Of a stretch of DNA of 64,000 nucleotides, positions 35,291 through 47,484 are shown in pieces. Below the pieces are notes generated by a model, which was not told the origin of the DNA, searched no databases, and saw only the letters and a program-made list of their open reading frames with translations. The stretch's first letter is position 1. The number at the start of each line of letters is the position of its first letter. The translations under genes were made by a program, and so were the position numbers. The stretch is from the NCBI RefSeq assembly GCF_010093815.1, contig NW_022985559.1:70621-134620 (forward strand). Direction: 5' to 3'. The stretch comes from Pseudovirgaria hyperparasitica. Its lineage: Eukaryota > Ascomycota > Dothideomycetes > Acrospermales > Acrospermaceae.

Positions 35291-36106
35291 ATGGCAGAGG
35301 AGCTGCCTACAGCCACACCGAAGCTCTCGCATACCCCTGTCGCCTTTATCTCTGGCCCTCTCGAAGTCACCTGGGAATACTTTAACACTTACTACAAAGA
35401 TCGAATCGACAATGCTTTTAACCAGGGTCACTCCTTCGTCGTTGGACCTGTAGATGGCATCGACAAGCTGGCACTCGTGTATATCGTGGACAAGCTTAAC
35501 AATACCCCAAGAGAGGAGGATACTCCGGTGGATAGAAGCAGGGTTGACGTCTTCATGGGCGAGTTTGAACTAGGTCGTCGGCATGAGGTTGAGGACATAC
35601 TTGGCAAAAGGGTGACTGTCGCCACCGAGCGCGTTGGCGAGATGGTGAAGAGGGAGCCTTCGTGGGCGCGAGATGCAGCGATGACTGTAGCTAGTAGTTA
35701 CGATATAGTACGCTGGCGAACGGAGGACGAACAAAAGCTGGCGTATGAATTTTGGAGACCAAGGATCAGTAACACGGAACATAATGTGCGACGTCGAGCC
35801 CACTACATGGCTTTGAAAAGCTACGATGAAACGCAGCAAACATATATTAGGCACATTGACCCAACCTCCTGTATCAAACCAACCTTGCCAAAAAAATCGG
35901 CACTAGCACGATTCATTGCAGCCTTCTTCAAGGGCACGACGGGACAGCCCAACGACTTGACCAGCCACAGGAAACCTGTCGAACAAGACAGTTCACACAA
36001 TGGCTACGAGACGTGCAACGGCCAATGTGATGGCCATCGGGACGAGAAAGCACCTGACACATTTAACAAGCCATTTGGCTTTGGGAGCGATGGTCGTTAT
36101 GTCTGA
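35291..36106 (+). CDS. SLOG-like Rossmannoid protein of unknown function
   Basis: A 271-residue single-exon protein. The N-terminal 45-110 residues read VAFISGPLEVTWEYFNTYY, then IDNAFNQGHSFVVGPVDGIDKLALVYI. The pattern (beta strand plus SG, a following helix, G-x-x-FVVG, then GxD) resembles the nucleotide/ligand-binding SLOG (Smf/DprA/LOG-related) fold. Next come a charged helical part with REPSWARDAAM and SYDIVRWRTEDEQ, then a polar, probably disordered tail with no membrane segment. SLOG proteins bind nucleotide-derived ligands, but no catalytic set can be assigned here, so I give no reaction. It is the last intact gene before the RIP-mutated block, whose edge lies only about 0.5 kb downstream. 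The ATG at 35291 is preceded by a C/A-rich leader. Confidence 0.6.
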   Translation: MAEELPTATPKLSHTPVAFISGPLEVTWEYFNTYYKDRIDNAFNQGHSFVVGPVDGIDKLALVYIVDKLNNTPREEDTPVDRSRVDVFMGEFELGRRHEVEDILGKRVTVATERVGEMVKREPSWARDAAMTVASSYDIVRWRTEDEQKLAYEFWRPRISNTEHNVRRRAHYMALKSYDETQQTYIRHIDPTSCIKPTLPKKSALARFIAAFFKGTTGQPNDLTSHRKPVEQDSSHNGYETCNGQCDGHRDEKAPDTFNKPFGFGSDGRYV

Positions 36107-36700
36107 CAGCCATTCAAATGAGATCTCCCTTGTTACCTCCTCTCTAGTCCCCTCACATAACACTGATAAGCCCTACTGCCTTCTCACTGCCGTCTATTTA
36201 CAACCATATACACTGCCAGAATAGCGTGAATGCTCCCCCTATCCCTAGAGACCGGTCCCCCAGTTGTCAACGGACTATGTTACTCCTCGATGTTTTGTGC
36301 CTGTCCCTCCAATCTGCTACAGTTTCTTGGTCATCAATAGCTCGATCATAACCATATGGGCCTTAATCGGAATACTTACTTTAAGGGCTTCTTTGTAGAT
36401 CGATGTGGCGTCCGAGCCTCGAAAGGCTGATATTGATTGGGTTGCAATCTGAATCCAGCGTGGCTCATCTTTCGGCTGGCTCTAGACTATGATCCTCAGG
36501 CGGCAGGTTCGAAGATAAGCAACGGAATACCCTCCCCGCACTTTTCTCAACTTATCCATTGAATTTATCAAGTCAATTAGCATATTTTGAACGCGTCTAT
36601 CAATAGATCGTACCCTATTACCCGTATATATCATTATATCGAGTCGTGAAATAGCTATAGAATAGGTATCAGTTGGACCTAGAGGAAGGCCCTTCATGAT
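36107..36700. other. Transition from normal to RIP-mutated sequence
   Basis: Between the SLOG-like gene and the TA-rich block. Up to about 36480 the composition is normal; beyond that CA and TG become sparse. No gene supported. Confidence 0.6.
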
Positions 36701-37454
36701 CAGTGATAGGGACTCACGTAGTCCTAATATAGAAAAAATGTCGCTCAGGTTGCAGGTAAAGGGTGGATCTATTTTTAGTCACCACCCTACAATGAATGTC
36801 AAAATAGGCTAGATGAGGGATATTCAACAACAGCAATAGCCATGTTAAGTGAATGAGAGGCAATTAACCGTTTCGCTAGTACTTTCGCTTAGTTACCTTA
36901 TATCCTCTCGTAGAACCGGACAATATAAACGTTTCTATTTTTATTCACATGTTCTTACCTACCGCTAGATTACCTCTCTACCTCTACATAGGTGTCTATA
37001 TATCATTATATCTATATATACTTATAGAGTATCATAACACCGTTAACACTATATACTATTAAGCTCTAAACTCTTTGGTTTAGTCGATAATAAGATAGTT
37101 AAATCCTTAAGAAGAGGAAGGGTAGAGAGGTAGAAGCGTGCTTCTAAATGCGAAAGCCGTATTTACACGGGCTATCTTCTAAAAATTCTTAGAAGTTCCT
37201 CGCTATTCTTCTAAAGAGACTTTATAAAGAAATTAAATGGAGATAGATACGTACAGGTGCTAGTAGTGTTAAGTTCTAGGAAACGGATAGATAAAAGCAT
37301 AGGTGTCCATGGATGCTTCGAAGTCTAAGCTTTGTAAAAGAAATAATTAAGAGATATATCTTAAATATAGATAGATTTATAATATAAAAGGTACGACTAC
37401 TACGTACTCTATATCTCTATTAATATTGACTTTAGATACTCTATAGCGCTTAAA

Positions 37455-38458
37455 ATGGTTTCGTTATATTCGTTAATTCTATTTACTTCTCTATTATTTT
37501 TACCTTTATAGGCTAAGGTAGAATATTATATTAAGTCCTTATGTTACGAAAAGCCATATATGGTAGAGGCTATCCACGAGGCAATATATATAGTACGGCG
37601 AGCTTACTTACGTATACTCTTCTAGGATACCGATATTAAGCGTATCGTATAGTATCTTTTCCGTGTGTACAAAGAGCTAGAGAATTACGGAAAATTTTTA
37701 GTAGTTATGTTTAGCATCGGGTCCGCCCTAGAAGTCACGGACCTAGCACGGGCTAACACGCGTATTTTCTACGACAACGATCGCCGCTAGTACTCGGTTC
37801 TTAACGGTAAGACATAAGAACGACTATAGTATAATACGTCGCCCGGGTACTCGTTCGTGCACCGGAAAGTCCGTGTGCCTATATTCTATTATAAAAGCAT
37901 CCCCCTAGCATGTAGAATCGACCTAAGGGATAACCCTAACGTTCTAGAGATATATAGCGCCATATACCGGTCCGAGATTCCCGGTATCGATTTAGAATCT
38001 ATAACTATCTACGATGGAATTAGTAATAGAAAATACATAACGATGGCCCAAAGAAGTAAAGAATATTAGCTACCCATACTACTAGCACTAGATGAGAAAT
38101 TCGTGACGGAAGACGAGTAGCTAGTGTATTCACTTCCTAGTATAACGATACTACGTGAGTTTACGCATCTAAGAGAGTTCAAAAGTAAGTTCGAGAAATA
38201 TAAAACAGTAAATCTAGTGTTAATTAATCTATATTAGAGCTTAATATAAAGCCTAATCTATATTACTAGAGTTATATCTTAGAGAAGTCTTAGAAGGACA
38301 TGCTTAAGAACGCGGACAACTATGGTAAGCTCTAGATAATATACTTATTTTATTATTTATATATATATACACATTGCTAATGTATTATTATAGCGTACCT
38401 TAGTATGCTTACACTCTTAGAAGATTACGATATAACACTTAATGATAACCCGGGGTAA
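37455..38458 (+). pseudogene. RIP-decayed paralogue of the M35-like metallopeptidase
   Basis: A broken copy related to the intact gene at 20007-21061. It starts at an ATG with the same signal peptide pattern (MVSLYSLILF against MVSLTLLTML), continues as EKPYMVEAIHEAIYIVRRAY against EKPAMTEAIKEAIHMARRVY, and keeps the SITILREFTHL segment, where the first zinc His of HEFTH is Arg. It also retains KNADNYG followed by an intron at the same position (38325-38393), after which AYLSMLTLLEDYDI parallels AYLGLLVLLGDYRI. Several in-frame TAG codons interrupt it, the first at about codon 19. Identity is only moderate, so it is an older paralogue, not a fresh duplicate. The C-terminus is shorter. Not functional as it stands. 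Confidence 0.85.
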
Positions 38459-39505
38459 GCTAGAATAGGAAATCTAGTTCAAAGTAGCTATTTTCCCCCG
38501 ATAAATCGGGGGTCTACCACGAGTAGCTAAATAATAGCTCTACTTTTTATTAGGTGGTTATAGATAGATACATTATATGTACTAGGTAGAGGGGGACGAT
38601 TACTATCGATACCCGAATATAATAGATAGAGGTACTATCTAGAGAAAGTATACTACTTATTAGGGAGGGAGATGAATAGATGATATAGGACGCGTAGTAG
38701 TATAAAATGTTTCTATAACCGGTAGTGCTATAGCGGTATCTTAGGTCTATGTAGACCAAGGTAGGTCAAAGTATATCTAACATGTTAACGAGAGCTATAG
38801 AGGCGAGGGCCGTAGATAGACTATAAATTACTTACCCCGTTAACAAATATTCCTTTAGTCATCTACTATAAGATTTCAGCGACTTTCTAGAATCATAAGA
38901 CACTCGCCCTCGATCCCTGTCTCCCTCTAGTACTACTCGATTCTAATCCGACTCTTATATAAATAAAGACTTCTAAGTAATGCTCTAAACCATAGCATGT
39001 GCCGAATACTATTGAAGCGATCTAAGACAGGGGTTCCAAGTAGAAACTAGAAGGAAATGTTCTCGCTTCTATACGGCGGCTCGAGCCCTCGCTTTGCCGT
39101 TCTTAAGAACGTAGCCTAGAATATACCTCGCGCATCTAAAGTAGCTCTGTTTTTAATTGCCTGGTAGATGAATTCCCCAAGGATAGTTCCTTAGCGTAGC
39201 GAGTTTAGTATATAGGAGAAGCGAAATTATACACGAACGGGACGATAGCTCTATACTCTATTTAAGTTTATAATAGATGTTACCAATTACTATCTATACG
39301 GGGGCATAGACGGACTATACCATGAATAATTTAATATAACATGCATAATTTAACGACATTTGTAGAAATGCATGATAGTAAAAAAGACTACGAAGTCTAG
39401 AATAGCTAATTAGATCCTATGTATGTCACGTTGTCTTAGAAGTAACTAGGCATAGTATTCTACTCAATGAAAATCTATAAAGGCGTACGTAGACTTTCTA
39501 TCAAT
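38459..39505. other. RIP-affected sequence, no assignable element
   Basis: TA-rich sequence without readable protein family. The part at about 39000-39360 keeps somewhat more CA/TG than its surroundings, so it may be a less mutated, single-copy insert. Confidence 0.4.
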
Positions 39506-39623
39506 TAGTTTAGTTTAACTTTAGGCCTCTAGTTAAACTAGACTAAAGTACTTTAATCCTAGCCGTCGTAGAATTAGATTAAACTATTAATCCTAGTAGT
39601 AGAATTAAAGTTAAACTAGACTA
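39506..39623. repeat. Short inverted repeat
   Basis: The 18 nt at 39506-39523 are, with one mismatch, the reverse complement of 39606-39623. The 82-nt spacer contains further small palindromes built from TTAAACTAGACTAAAG-like pieces. It could form a hairpin or be the remnant of a MITE or element terminus. Confidence 0.6.
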
Positions 39624-39678
39624 GACTAAAGTATATCCGTAGAAGTGGCTAAAAGTCTTAAAAATAGGTATAATTTAC

Positions 39679-39990
39679 TCGAAGTTCGCCCATTTAAGTT
39701 AACATATTAAATTTTACCACGTCCACGTCCGTATATCTATATAGTCTATCTCTATATTAGCTAAATCGTTTAAATCCGTAGAGAAACTCACGAGTATACT
39801 TTTACGTTAGCCTTACGTAAGCACGCCGTCTATGATAAGGTTATATATATACTCGATTTTTGCCTATTTAAGTTAATATATTAAATTTTACCCTATCCAC
39901 GTCTGTATATCTATATAGCCTATCTCTATATTAGCTAAATTATTTAAATCTATAGAGAAACTTACGAGTATACTTTTACGTTAGTCTTAT
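39679..39990. repeat. Direct repeat, two copies of about 142 bp
   Basis: Copy 1 at about 39679-39820 and copy 2 at about 39851-39990 share a long ordered series of blocks, including CATTTAAGTTAACATATTAA-like, TCTATATTAGCTAAAT and GAGTATACTTTTACGTTAG. Differences are mainly C/T and G/A transitions, as expected from RIP acting on a tandem duplicate. Confidence 0.8.
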
Positions 39991-41309
39991 ATATTCTCCT
40001 AGTTTATAATAAGATTATATCTCTACTAACTCTTAAGATCCTATAGTTATCTAATTAGGATCGGGCTTATCTTACTTCTTCTTAGTATAATTATATCTCT
40101 AGCCTCGCTAAACGTTCGCTCGTCGTTATTATAAGAATAGAGTTATTAGATAGTAGTATAGTTAGATAGAATAATAGGGTGTATTCTATTATAGAACGAA
40201 TTACTACCAAACCCTTTTAGTAGAAATCTAAGAGTATATATATAAAGGGACGCTAATCTATCTAGTACGTGACTATTTACCGCCCTTTACGTTACCTTCT
40301 AACTCTATTAGCTAAGGTATATATAGATCGGGTTCTACCTAAGGCTAAGTTCTAATAATTATCCCTTCTCTCTAGGAAGCTACCCTTAGCGACCTAGATT
40401 ATTATCTATCTCTATATCCCTATTCTAAGTCTCGTAAGACCTTAGTTATTCTTTACACTTTATCCTAGATATTTATTAATATTTACTAATCTAAGATTTA
40501 TATAAGTGTTTTCCTAATAAACTAGATTTTATCTATCCTAACTTCTTATATAGATAAGATTACCTAATTAGGCCTAGCGTATTATGTAATATAATTAGGT
40601 AAGCCCGGGTACTACCTATATTAAAATCTTTTCTTAGAAATATTCCTTTCTTTAAAAAACTTCTTAACTCTTTATAGAGTTTTTTAGATTATTAGGTATA
40701 TTACCCGATCCTTATAGATATAGATTTATATAGATTTACTATAATTTAGTATAATTTATATAATTTACTAATTTTCGTACCGTATTTAGCTAGTAATAAT
40801 AGTAATCTATAATAATCTATATAAATTAGTAATAATCTTAATATAGTTTCCCGAAATCTTAACGCTCTAAAGCAATTAGCGCGGAAATAGGCGCCTTTAA
40901 ATAATCCCTATCTCATATACGTTACTAATATATCGAAAGCTATTAATCTACCCTGTAATAGATATAACTAAGGTGTTACTACAATGGTAATTAAGATATA
41001 TTATAATTTAACTTAGAGAGAGTAGGGATAAGCCGTATGGTTATAGCTTTAAGTATAGTCTTAAGCGAGGTCACATAATACCCCTATACTAGTCTCTATC
41101 CGTCCCGGCTCCGTTATATAATACTAGAGATAAGGTAAAGCCGAAGTCTATAATATACCCTTATTCTCTAGGATCGTCCTAGGGACCGGCTTAGTATTTT
41201 ATATAATAATAACCGGCTCGGTTAGGTCTTAGGTTTACGGTCTTTATATCGTACTATATAATAACTATAGGGCTATATATTCCTTCTAGTAAGGTAGTAG
41301 CTTTTTATA

Positions 41310-41560
41310 GTAGCGTTCTAGCGGTTACGTGGCGGAGGTAGGTTCTTTATACTATGGTATTATAGATTATTAGATCGCACCGTGGTAGTATATTATAGTT
41401 ACGTCCTAGTAGTTACGTAGCGGAGGTAGATTCCTTATATTATAGCGTCGTAGGTTATATAATTATAAGGTAATAGAATCTTATAGTTATGTTATAGCGG
41501 TTACGTAGTAGAGATAGGCTTCTCGTATTATGGTATACCGCGTCGGGTTATATAAAGGTA
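41310..41560. repeat. Degenerate tandem repeat, about 87-90 bp period
   Basis: Three imperfect units begin near 41312, 41402 and 41489. Each contains TAGCGGTTACGTGGCGGAGG-like sequence followed by a T-rich part. Related pieces may continue to about 41720. The copies differ by transitions. Confidence 0.6.
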
Positions 41561-42099
41561 GGATAGCCTACGTACGAACCGCGCGTCCTATTTTATTATT
41601 ATCCGTTTTAGGACTAGCTACTCTCTAGGCTAGGGGTTATATAGTAGTAGTAGGGTAGCTTATACACGACCCGTGTTTATTATTATTATCGTCTATTTTA
41701 GGACCGGCTCTACCCCGGCCTATATAATTTTCCCTAACACGAGTATATAGGTCCCACGCCTAGCGACTTTCTTCTTCCTTAACTACCCTTACACCTACTA
41801 TCTTAATACTATATAGTAGCTACTATAATATTAGTAAACTTATATACTACCTCGCAGCTTCTATACTATTATTATAAGCGCTCTAGACCTAAATAGTCCT
41901 ATTATAGAAGCCGGCGCCGTCTTAGTGGTGGCTATAGATACTAGAGGTTAAGACCCTAACGATCGTCGCGCGCCTAGGCGCTAGAAACTAGCCGATCGCA
42001 CCGTGAGTAGGTCCTATCTCTACGCCGTTTCTTATACTAACTAGATAGACTATTCCTTCTACCGCACCCCGATAGGCTAAGTCTATTTACTATATAGAG

Positions 42100-43300
42100 C
42101 TATATATTATAGAGGGTAACTCGTTAGAAGACGAGCGTACCAAGTCCGTATACTTTATATATTATATATATATAAAGGCCCTAGAGAAAACTAGGGTGCT
42201 TAGGTATATACCGTCTCTATGCCGTGGCGGCGCCTACTAATCTTAGAGCGTAGCTATAAGTCTAGCCGCGGTACTAACTATATAAAGTACTATATATTAA
42301 AGGGAACCTACTTATAGAATACTAAGGAGCTCGCTATATACCCGGCCTTATATGAGGCGTAGAGTCGTCTTAAAAAGTTTATATATAAGTCGGTTAATAA
42401 TAACTTTAGCTATATAACGGACTATAGTAGTCGCGGCCTAGACCTAATAAAGTCTTCGTCCGGTAAGTAGCCGCGTATAAACTCTAAGTTCTACTATCTA
42501 TATAAGAACTATAAGTCTAACTTAGAGATTATCTATATCACGCGACGTAATACTAGTATTATTAGTTAGGCTTCTATAATATCTTATCGTGGCGCCGTAA
42601 TGTTATTTAAGCCGCTATATCGCGGTAGTAGTAACCGTAGCTAGATTAGTAGCGTGATTTACTAGATAAATTAGTATATATTCTATAACGAGGCCTAGAT
42701 AGGTAAGCTACGCACTAGTATCGGTACCTTATAGGTATATAAGCTTTATAAGTCTAAATATCTATTCTAACGCGTAACGTAGGGTACTATATAGTAAGTC
42801 GTATCTAGGTTAGCCCGCCTAGCGGAGCTACTATCTCGCCGCCTTATTACTTAGATAGTTATAGAGGATAAGGAGCCCTTATTAGGTAGTAGCCGCTCGC
42901 GCCGACCCCGGCCTATAGGTCATAGGGAGTCGCCGACTCGGAGCTCTCGCTATCACCCTATTAGGCCCCCCTAGCTCCCTATCGCCGCCCCTCCTCGTAA
43001 GTCCTTACTATCTTATTATTAGCCCCGGACCCCTCCTCGCTACTATAACCGCTCCTAGTCCTACGAGCGTTATAGCCGGTCCTCTATCCGCTATAATTAG
43101 TCTCTCTACTATCGTAACCGGTTATATAACTATCGTAACCGGTCGTACGACCGTTACCGTCGCTCGGGTAGCTATCGGTACCGTTCCTACGAGGATTATT
43201 AAGCGTTACACCGCTATTAGTTACTAGTCTACCCCCACTATAACCCTTCTACGGACGAGTATAACTCGCCCTCGCTACCCGCCTAGATTAATAGCTACTA
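42100..43300 (+). pseudogene. Degenerate ORF with Arg/Ser/Tyr-rich C-terminus
   Basis: One plus-strand frame can be followed for about 1.1 kb with only TAG/TAA interruptions. Its middle reads RLARLAELLSRRL and its last 110 residues are dominated by Arg, Ser, Tyr and Pro (for example RSYDRYRRSGSYRYRSYEDY). I do not recognise the family. It converges on the minus-strand Gypsy pol at 44-47 kb and could be part of a separate element or a captured gene. Confidence 0.5.
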
Positions 43301-43959
43301 CTATTATTAGGAGACGGCCTAGGGGAGGACTAGATAACTAACCTTATATTAGGATTTACGGATAAGGATAGTACCGGCCCTAGTACCGTGTAAACCTAGG
43401 GTAGGGCTAGGTAAATAACCTTTTTATGTCTTAAGGCGGGTATTAGTTTATTATTAGGTTATACTAGGTACTAGTGTTCGGCGTTTATTTCTTTCTTTCC
43501 TAAAATCTCTACTCTTATATTAGGTTATCGGGGCCGCTATAGACCTATAATAGTAGAGTAATATTACTACTTAGAGATGTATTAGAGTCGTAGACCGTTA
43601 TATAATCGAGTATTACTATATCTAGACTCGAACCGGTCTAGCGCCTTAGTATCTTCTACGTCCTTAAGTGGGACCTATATTAGTTATAACTAACCTTTCT
43701 ACTTTATAAGTATCTATCGCTTATTCCGCCCCCGTGTATTTTTTATATATAGAATATTCTTAACCTTATACTCCGCGACGTCCTCGTCTACTTTATTAAG
43801 CTTAAGCGCCGGTTCTAGGCGGGTATTAAGCCGCTCTTAGCTAGGTAGAGAGTCCTCTATAGCGCGCTTAATAAGGCTTATATAGACTATTTTATAAAGG
43901 TCTCTAGGGAGGTCGAGGGTTACTATTAAGGGGGTGGGTTAGGCTATAACCCGGTATTT

Positions 43960-46900
43960 TACCTATAGCTAGTTAAGTTTCCGGCTTAGATAGTTAGTCT
44001 TCACGTTCCGGAGGGAGAACTATACTATATTACTAACCTTAAAACGCTTAGCTAGGCGTTATAACTAGTTTACTAAGTCTTAGGAGCGCTACTCGGCCTA
44101 GGTAATAGCCGCTTAAGCTAAGGTAGTACTATCCTAAAGGTATTTAAGAAAATTTATAGCCTAACCTTTCGCTAAGGTCGTAGAGACGTTAGAGAGTAGC
44201 TACCGTAGTAATAGTTTAACGTAGTATCCGTTTAGAAGTAAGTTTAGCGCTATACTAGTTACTAACGAGGTACGGTTATTAAGGGTAAGCTAATATACCG
44301 GGAGATATTCCGGCTAGTTAGTTTACTCGAAAGTTACTATAACGCGTAGTACGGCCTGTATCTCCTAGTTTATACGCTTAGTACCGCCGTCTATCTACGG
44401 GTAGTAGGCCGTAGAGAGGTTCTAGCGTACACCTATTATAGAGTAGAGAGTTATCTAGAACTATCTAAGCTAGTCCGAGCCCCGGTCCGTAATTATTAAC
44501 TAGAGGAACCTCCGGAAACGCTACCACGTATTACGGAACCGTATAGCGTAGTCCTTAGCTACTATAGAGGTTATCGCCTCTAGCTAAATAAACTTTAAGA
44601 GCTAGTCTATAATAATAAGAAGATATTAGGGCTAGGACGGGTCTAATTAGGGGAGGTCGGTTATAAAATCTATAGAAATTTAGGACTAGAACTAGTCTAG
44701 CGTTAGAAGAGGCTAGAGGAGGCTAGGGGCCTTACGTTAGTTTATATAGGCCCTATAGTAGTTATAGTTTCGCATGAACTACCGGATATTAGTCTATATC
44801 CACTTCTAGTAGTACTCCCGCTAAATAGCTACGTAAGTTTTATTCTTACTAGAATAGCCCGCGAGGGGGGAGGTATAGAACTTCTAGATAATAGTTATAG
44901 TAAGGGGTTCCTACTCGGGTACCTAAATAACCCTCCGCTATATTAGTATTCCGTATACTAATATAGCGTAGTCTATAACCTATTTAGTAGTAAGCGCCTC
45001 TAGTAGAAAGAGGCGTGCCTTACCTACTACGGCCCTATAGCGGGCCTAGTATACCGGGACTAACCGAATAGTCTAGTTCTAGAGCTTCTAGAGGTGGGGG
45101 TTAGTAAAGATACTTCGTCCCTAGGGGAGATAGAACTCCCTAGAGCGGATACTTACTAGTACTATTTTAATAGCCCGTAGGGTTATAAGCCGTCCCCTTA
45201 GAAGGGACTTTTTAGATAAGTTCTAGTTACGGCGGCTTAGAGTATCCGGGCGGGCCGCCTAGAATCCCGGCTAGTATATAAGGTCGTAGTTAAATAGTAT
45301 AAGCTAGTCGGACTATCGTTACTACTATAGGATAAGAAGGTAAGACTTAGTAAAGTACTCGAGGTTTTTATAGTCTATATAGACTATAAAGAGGCGGTAG
45401 ATACTTCGGAGCTTAGGTTCCCACGCCTAGAGGTACTAAACTACTATAAGAAGCTCCTTATCGTAGATTATATAGTTCCGCTAAGCGGCCGTAAGGGCTA
45501 TGGAATAGTAGGCTACCGGGTACTAAATACCCTGAACCTTTTAGGATAGGTATCTACCCGTTACGTATCCGGAGTAATCCGCCTTAACTATTATATCGCG
45601 TGTCTCGTCCTAGGACTAGAGGATTAGCCCGGTAATAAAAGCGTTCTTTAGCGTATTAAATGCGTGGTCCTCAGCTAGGCCCTAGTAGAAGGCCGTTCCG
45701 GCCTTAGTAAGGGCGTAGAGCGGGGCCGCTATAGTAGAGAAGTTAGGGAGGAAGTTATAGCAGAAGTTTATAAATCTAATAAACCGCTAGACGCCCCGGA
45801 CCGTAGTTAGGGGCTCCTAGTCCCGGATAGTAGTAATCTTCTCTAGGTTAGGGCGGATTAACTCTCTAGCGGTAATAACGTAACCTAGATACTAGACCTC
45901 CTTAGTAGCGAAATAGTATTTAGTAAGGTTATAGTAAAGGTCCGCCTTTATAAGGAGAGATAGAATAGTTTTTATAGCGGCCTAGTAGTCTTCTAACGTA
46001 CCCGGGGTGTATATAAGAATATTATTAAGATATACTATATAGGTAACCCCAAGAACCCCGCTTAGTACCCTATTAATATAGCGCTAGAAGGAGGTAGAGG
46101 CGCCGGAGAGACCGAAAGGGAGAACTATCTATTTAAAGAGGCTAAACCGGGTATAGAAGGCCGTCTTATATTTATCCCCGGTAGCGACCTATAGTTTATA
46201 AAATACCGCCCGGATGTCCACCTTACTAAACTATAATATATTACTAATAGTATATAGGGTCTCGCGTATAAGTAGTAGCGGGTATCGGTCCTATTCGGTA
46301 ATACTATTAAGGGCCCTATAGTTAATATATAGCTACTACTTCCCTCCCGGCTTAGAGATAAGGAGTACTAGCGCCCTAGCCGCTAAGAAGCTAGCCCGTA
46401 TCTATCCCTTATCTATAAGATCCGTAAGCTAGCGGCGGAGCTCTATAAGTTATTCCCGAGATATAGTATAGAGGGGTCCCTAGGGGAGGTTTATAGGGGT
46501 TCCCGCCGGTATAGACTTAATGCGGATATAGTAGTTAGTATTCCCTCTATAGAGAGGTAGCGCCGACGCCTTTTCCTTATTAAAGAGATCGTGGTAGATA
46601 TATAGTATTAACGGGAGCGGGCGCCTATCCTCCGTAAGCTTAGTCGCGTTCTAGTTAGGTACTAGAGGTAACTAGAGGAGTATAAGTTATAGGAGGCGGG
46701 TAACGTCGCGAATACTAGTAGCGACTACTCGCCTACGGCGGTAAGCCGTCTCTAGACCCCTAAGAATACGGCCCTTCTCGGTAAGGACCCGGATACTTAT
46801 TAGGCGCCTATAGGTATTAATATCCTAGGCTATAAGGCCGTGGGCGTGGTAAAGTATAATTTCGCCTATATATATATTAATAATAGCGCCGGCCTAGTAG

Positions 46901-47060
46901 AGCCACGGGCTCCCGAGGATAAGGTCCCGGTCTAGCCTAGATACTATATAGGCGGTAAGGTGTTATCGCCACCCTATAATATTATACTAGATGGTAACGA
47001 CTTCTATAATCTCTAGTCCTAATACTCTATTAGTAGTAAGAGCTACTTAACGACGTAGGA
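43960..47060 (-). mobile_element. Ty3/Gypsy LTR retrotransposon pol, RIP-inactivated (copy 1)
   Basis: Reading the minus strand downward from about 47060: an aspartic-protease-like region (DRDLILGSPWLY), reverse transcriptase (YINYRALNSITE; VDIRAVFYKL; LPFGLSGAS), RNase H (VAYYSIALTAA, NYIIYDKELLIVV) and integrase (LSTAYHPQTDGGT-like, with RIP stops). The RT catalytic YLDD is YLNN at 46021-46032. Many Gln/Trp codons are now TAA/TAG. Gag and the 5' LTR would lie at higher coordinates, in or beyond the gap at 47245-47484. No clear LTR pair is seen. Domain order protease-RT-RNaseH-integrase assigns it to Ty3/Gypsy, not Copia. Confidence 0.9.
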
Positions 47061-47192
47061 CCGCATTAGGAAAGATACAGCGCTCCCAAGTACTCCTAAG
47101 TACTCCCTAAGTATTCTTTCATCCCATTATATCCATTAGGCGGACCTACTTACTATCTATCCCAACGGGACGGCTTTATATAATTTATACTA

Positions 47193-47244
47193 AGTATTCC
47201 GTTTATACCGAACGTCCCGTTTATACCGAACGTCCCGTTTATAC
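47193..47244. repeat. 18-bp tandem repeat at the left edge of the gap
   Basis: The unit CCCGTTTATACCGAACGT repeats about two and a half times and then runs into the N gap. The assembly probably broke here because the array continues. Unlike its surroundings this segment keeps more CA dinucleotides nearby. Confidence 0.8.
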
Positions 47245-47484
47245 NNNNNNNNNNNNNNNNNNNNNNNNNNNNNNNNNNNNNNNNNNNNNNNNNNNNNNNN
47301 NNNNNNNNNNNNNNNNNNNNNNNNNNNNNNNNNNNNNNNNNNNNNNNNNNNNNNNNNNNNNNNNNNNNNNNNNNNNNNNNNNNNNNNNNNNNNNNNNNNN
47401 NNNNNNNNNNNNNNNNNNNNNNNNNNNNNNNNNNNNNNNNNNNNNNNNNNNNNNNNNNNNNNNNNNNNNNNNNNNNNNNNNNNN
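47245..47484. other. Assembly gap (240 N)
   Basis: A run of N. The flanks differ: an 18-bp tandem array on the left and pure TA/TC-rich RIP sequence on the right. The true length is unknown. Confidence 1.
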
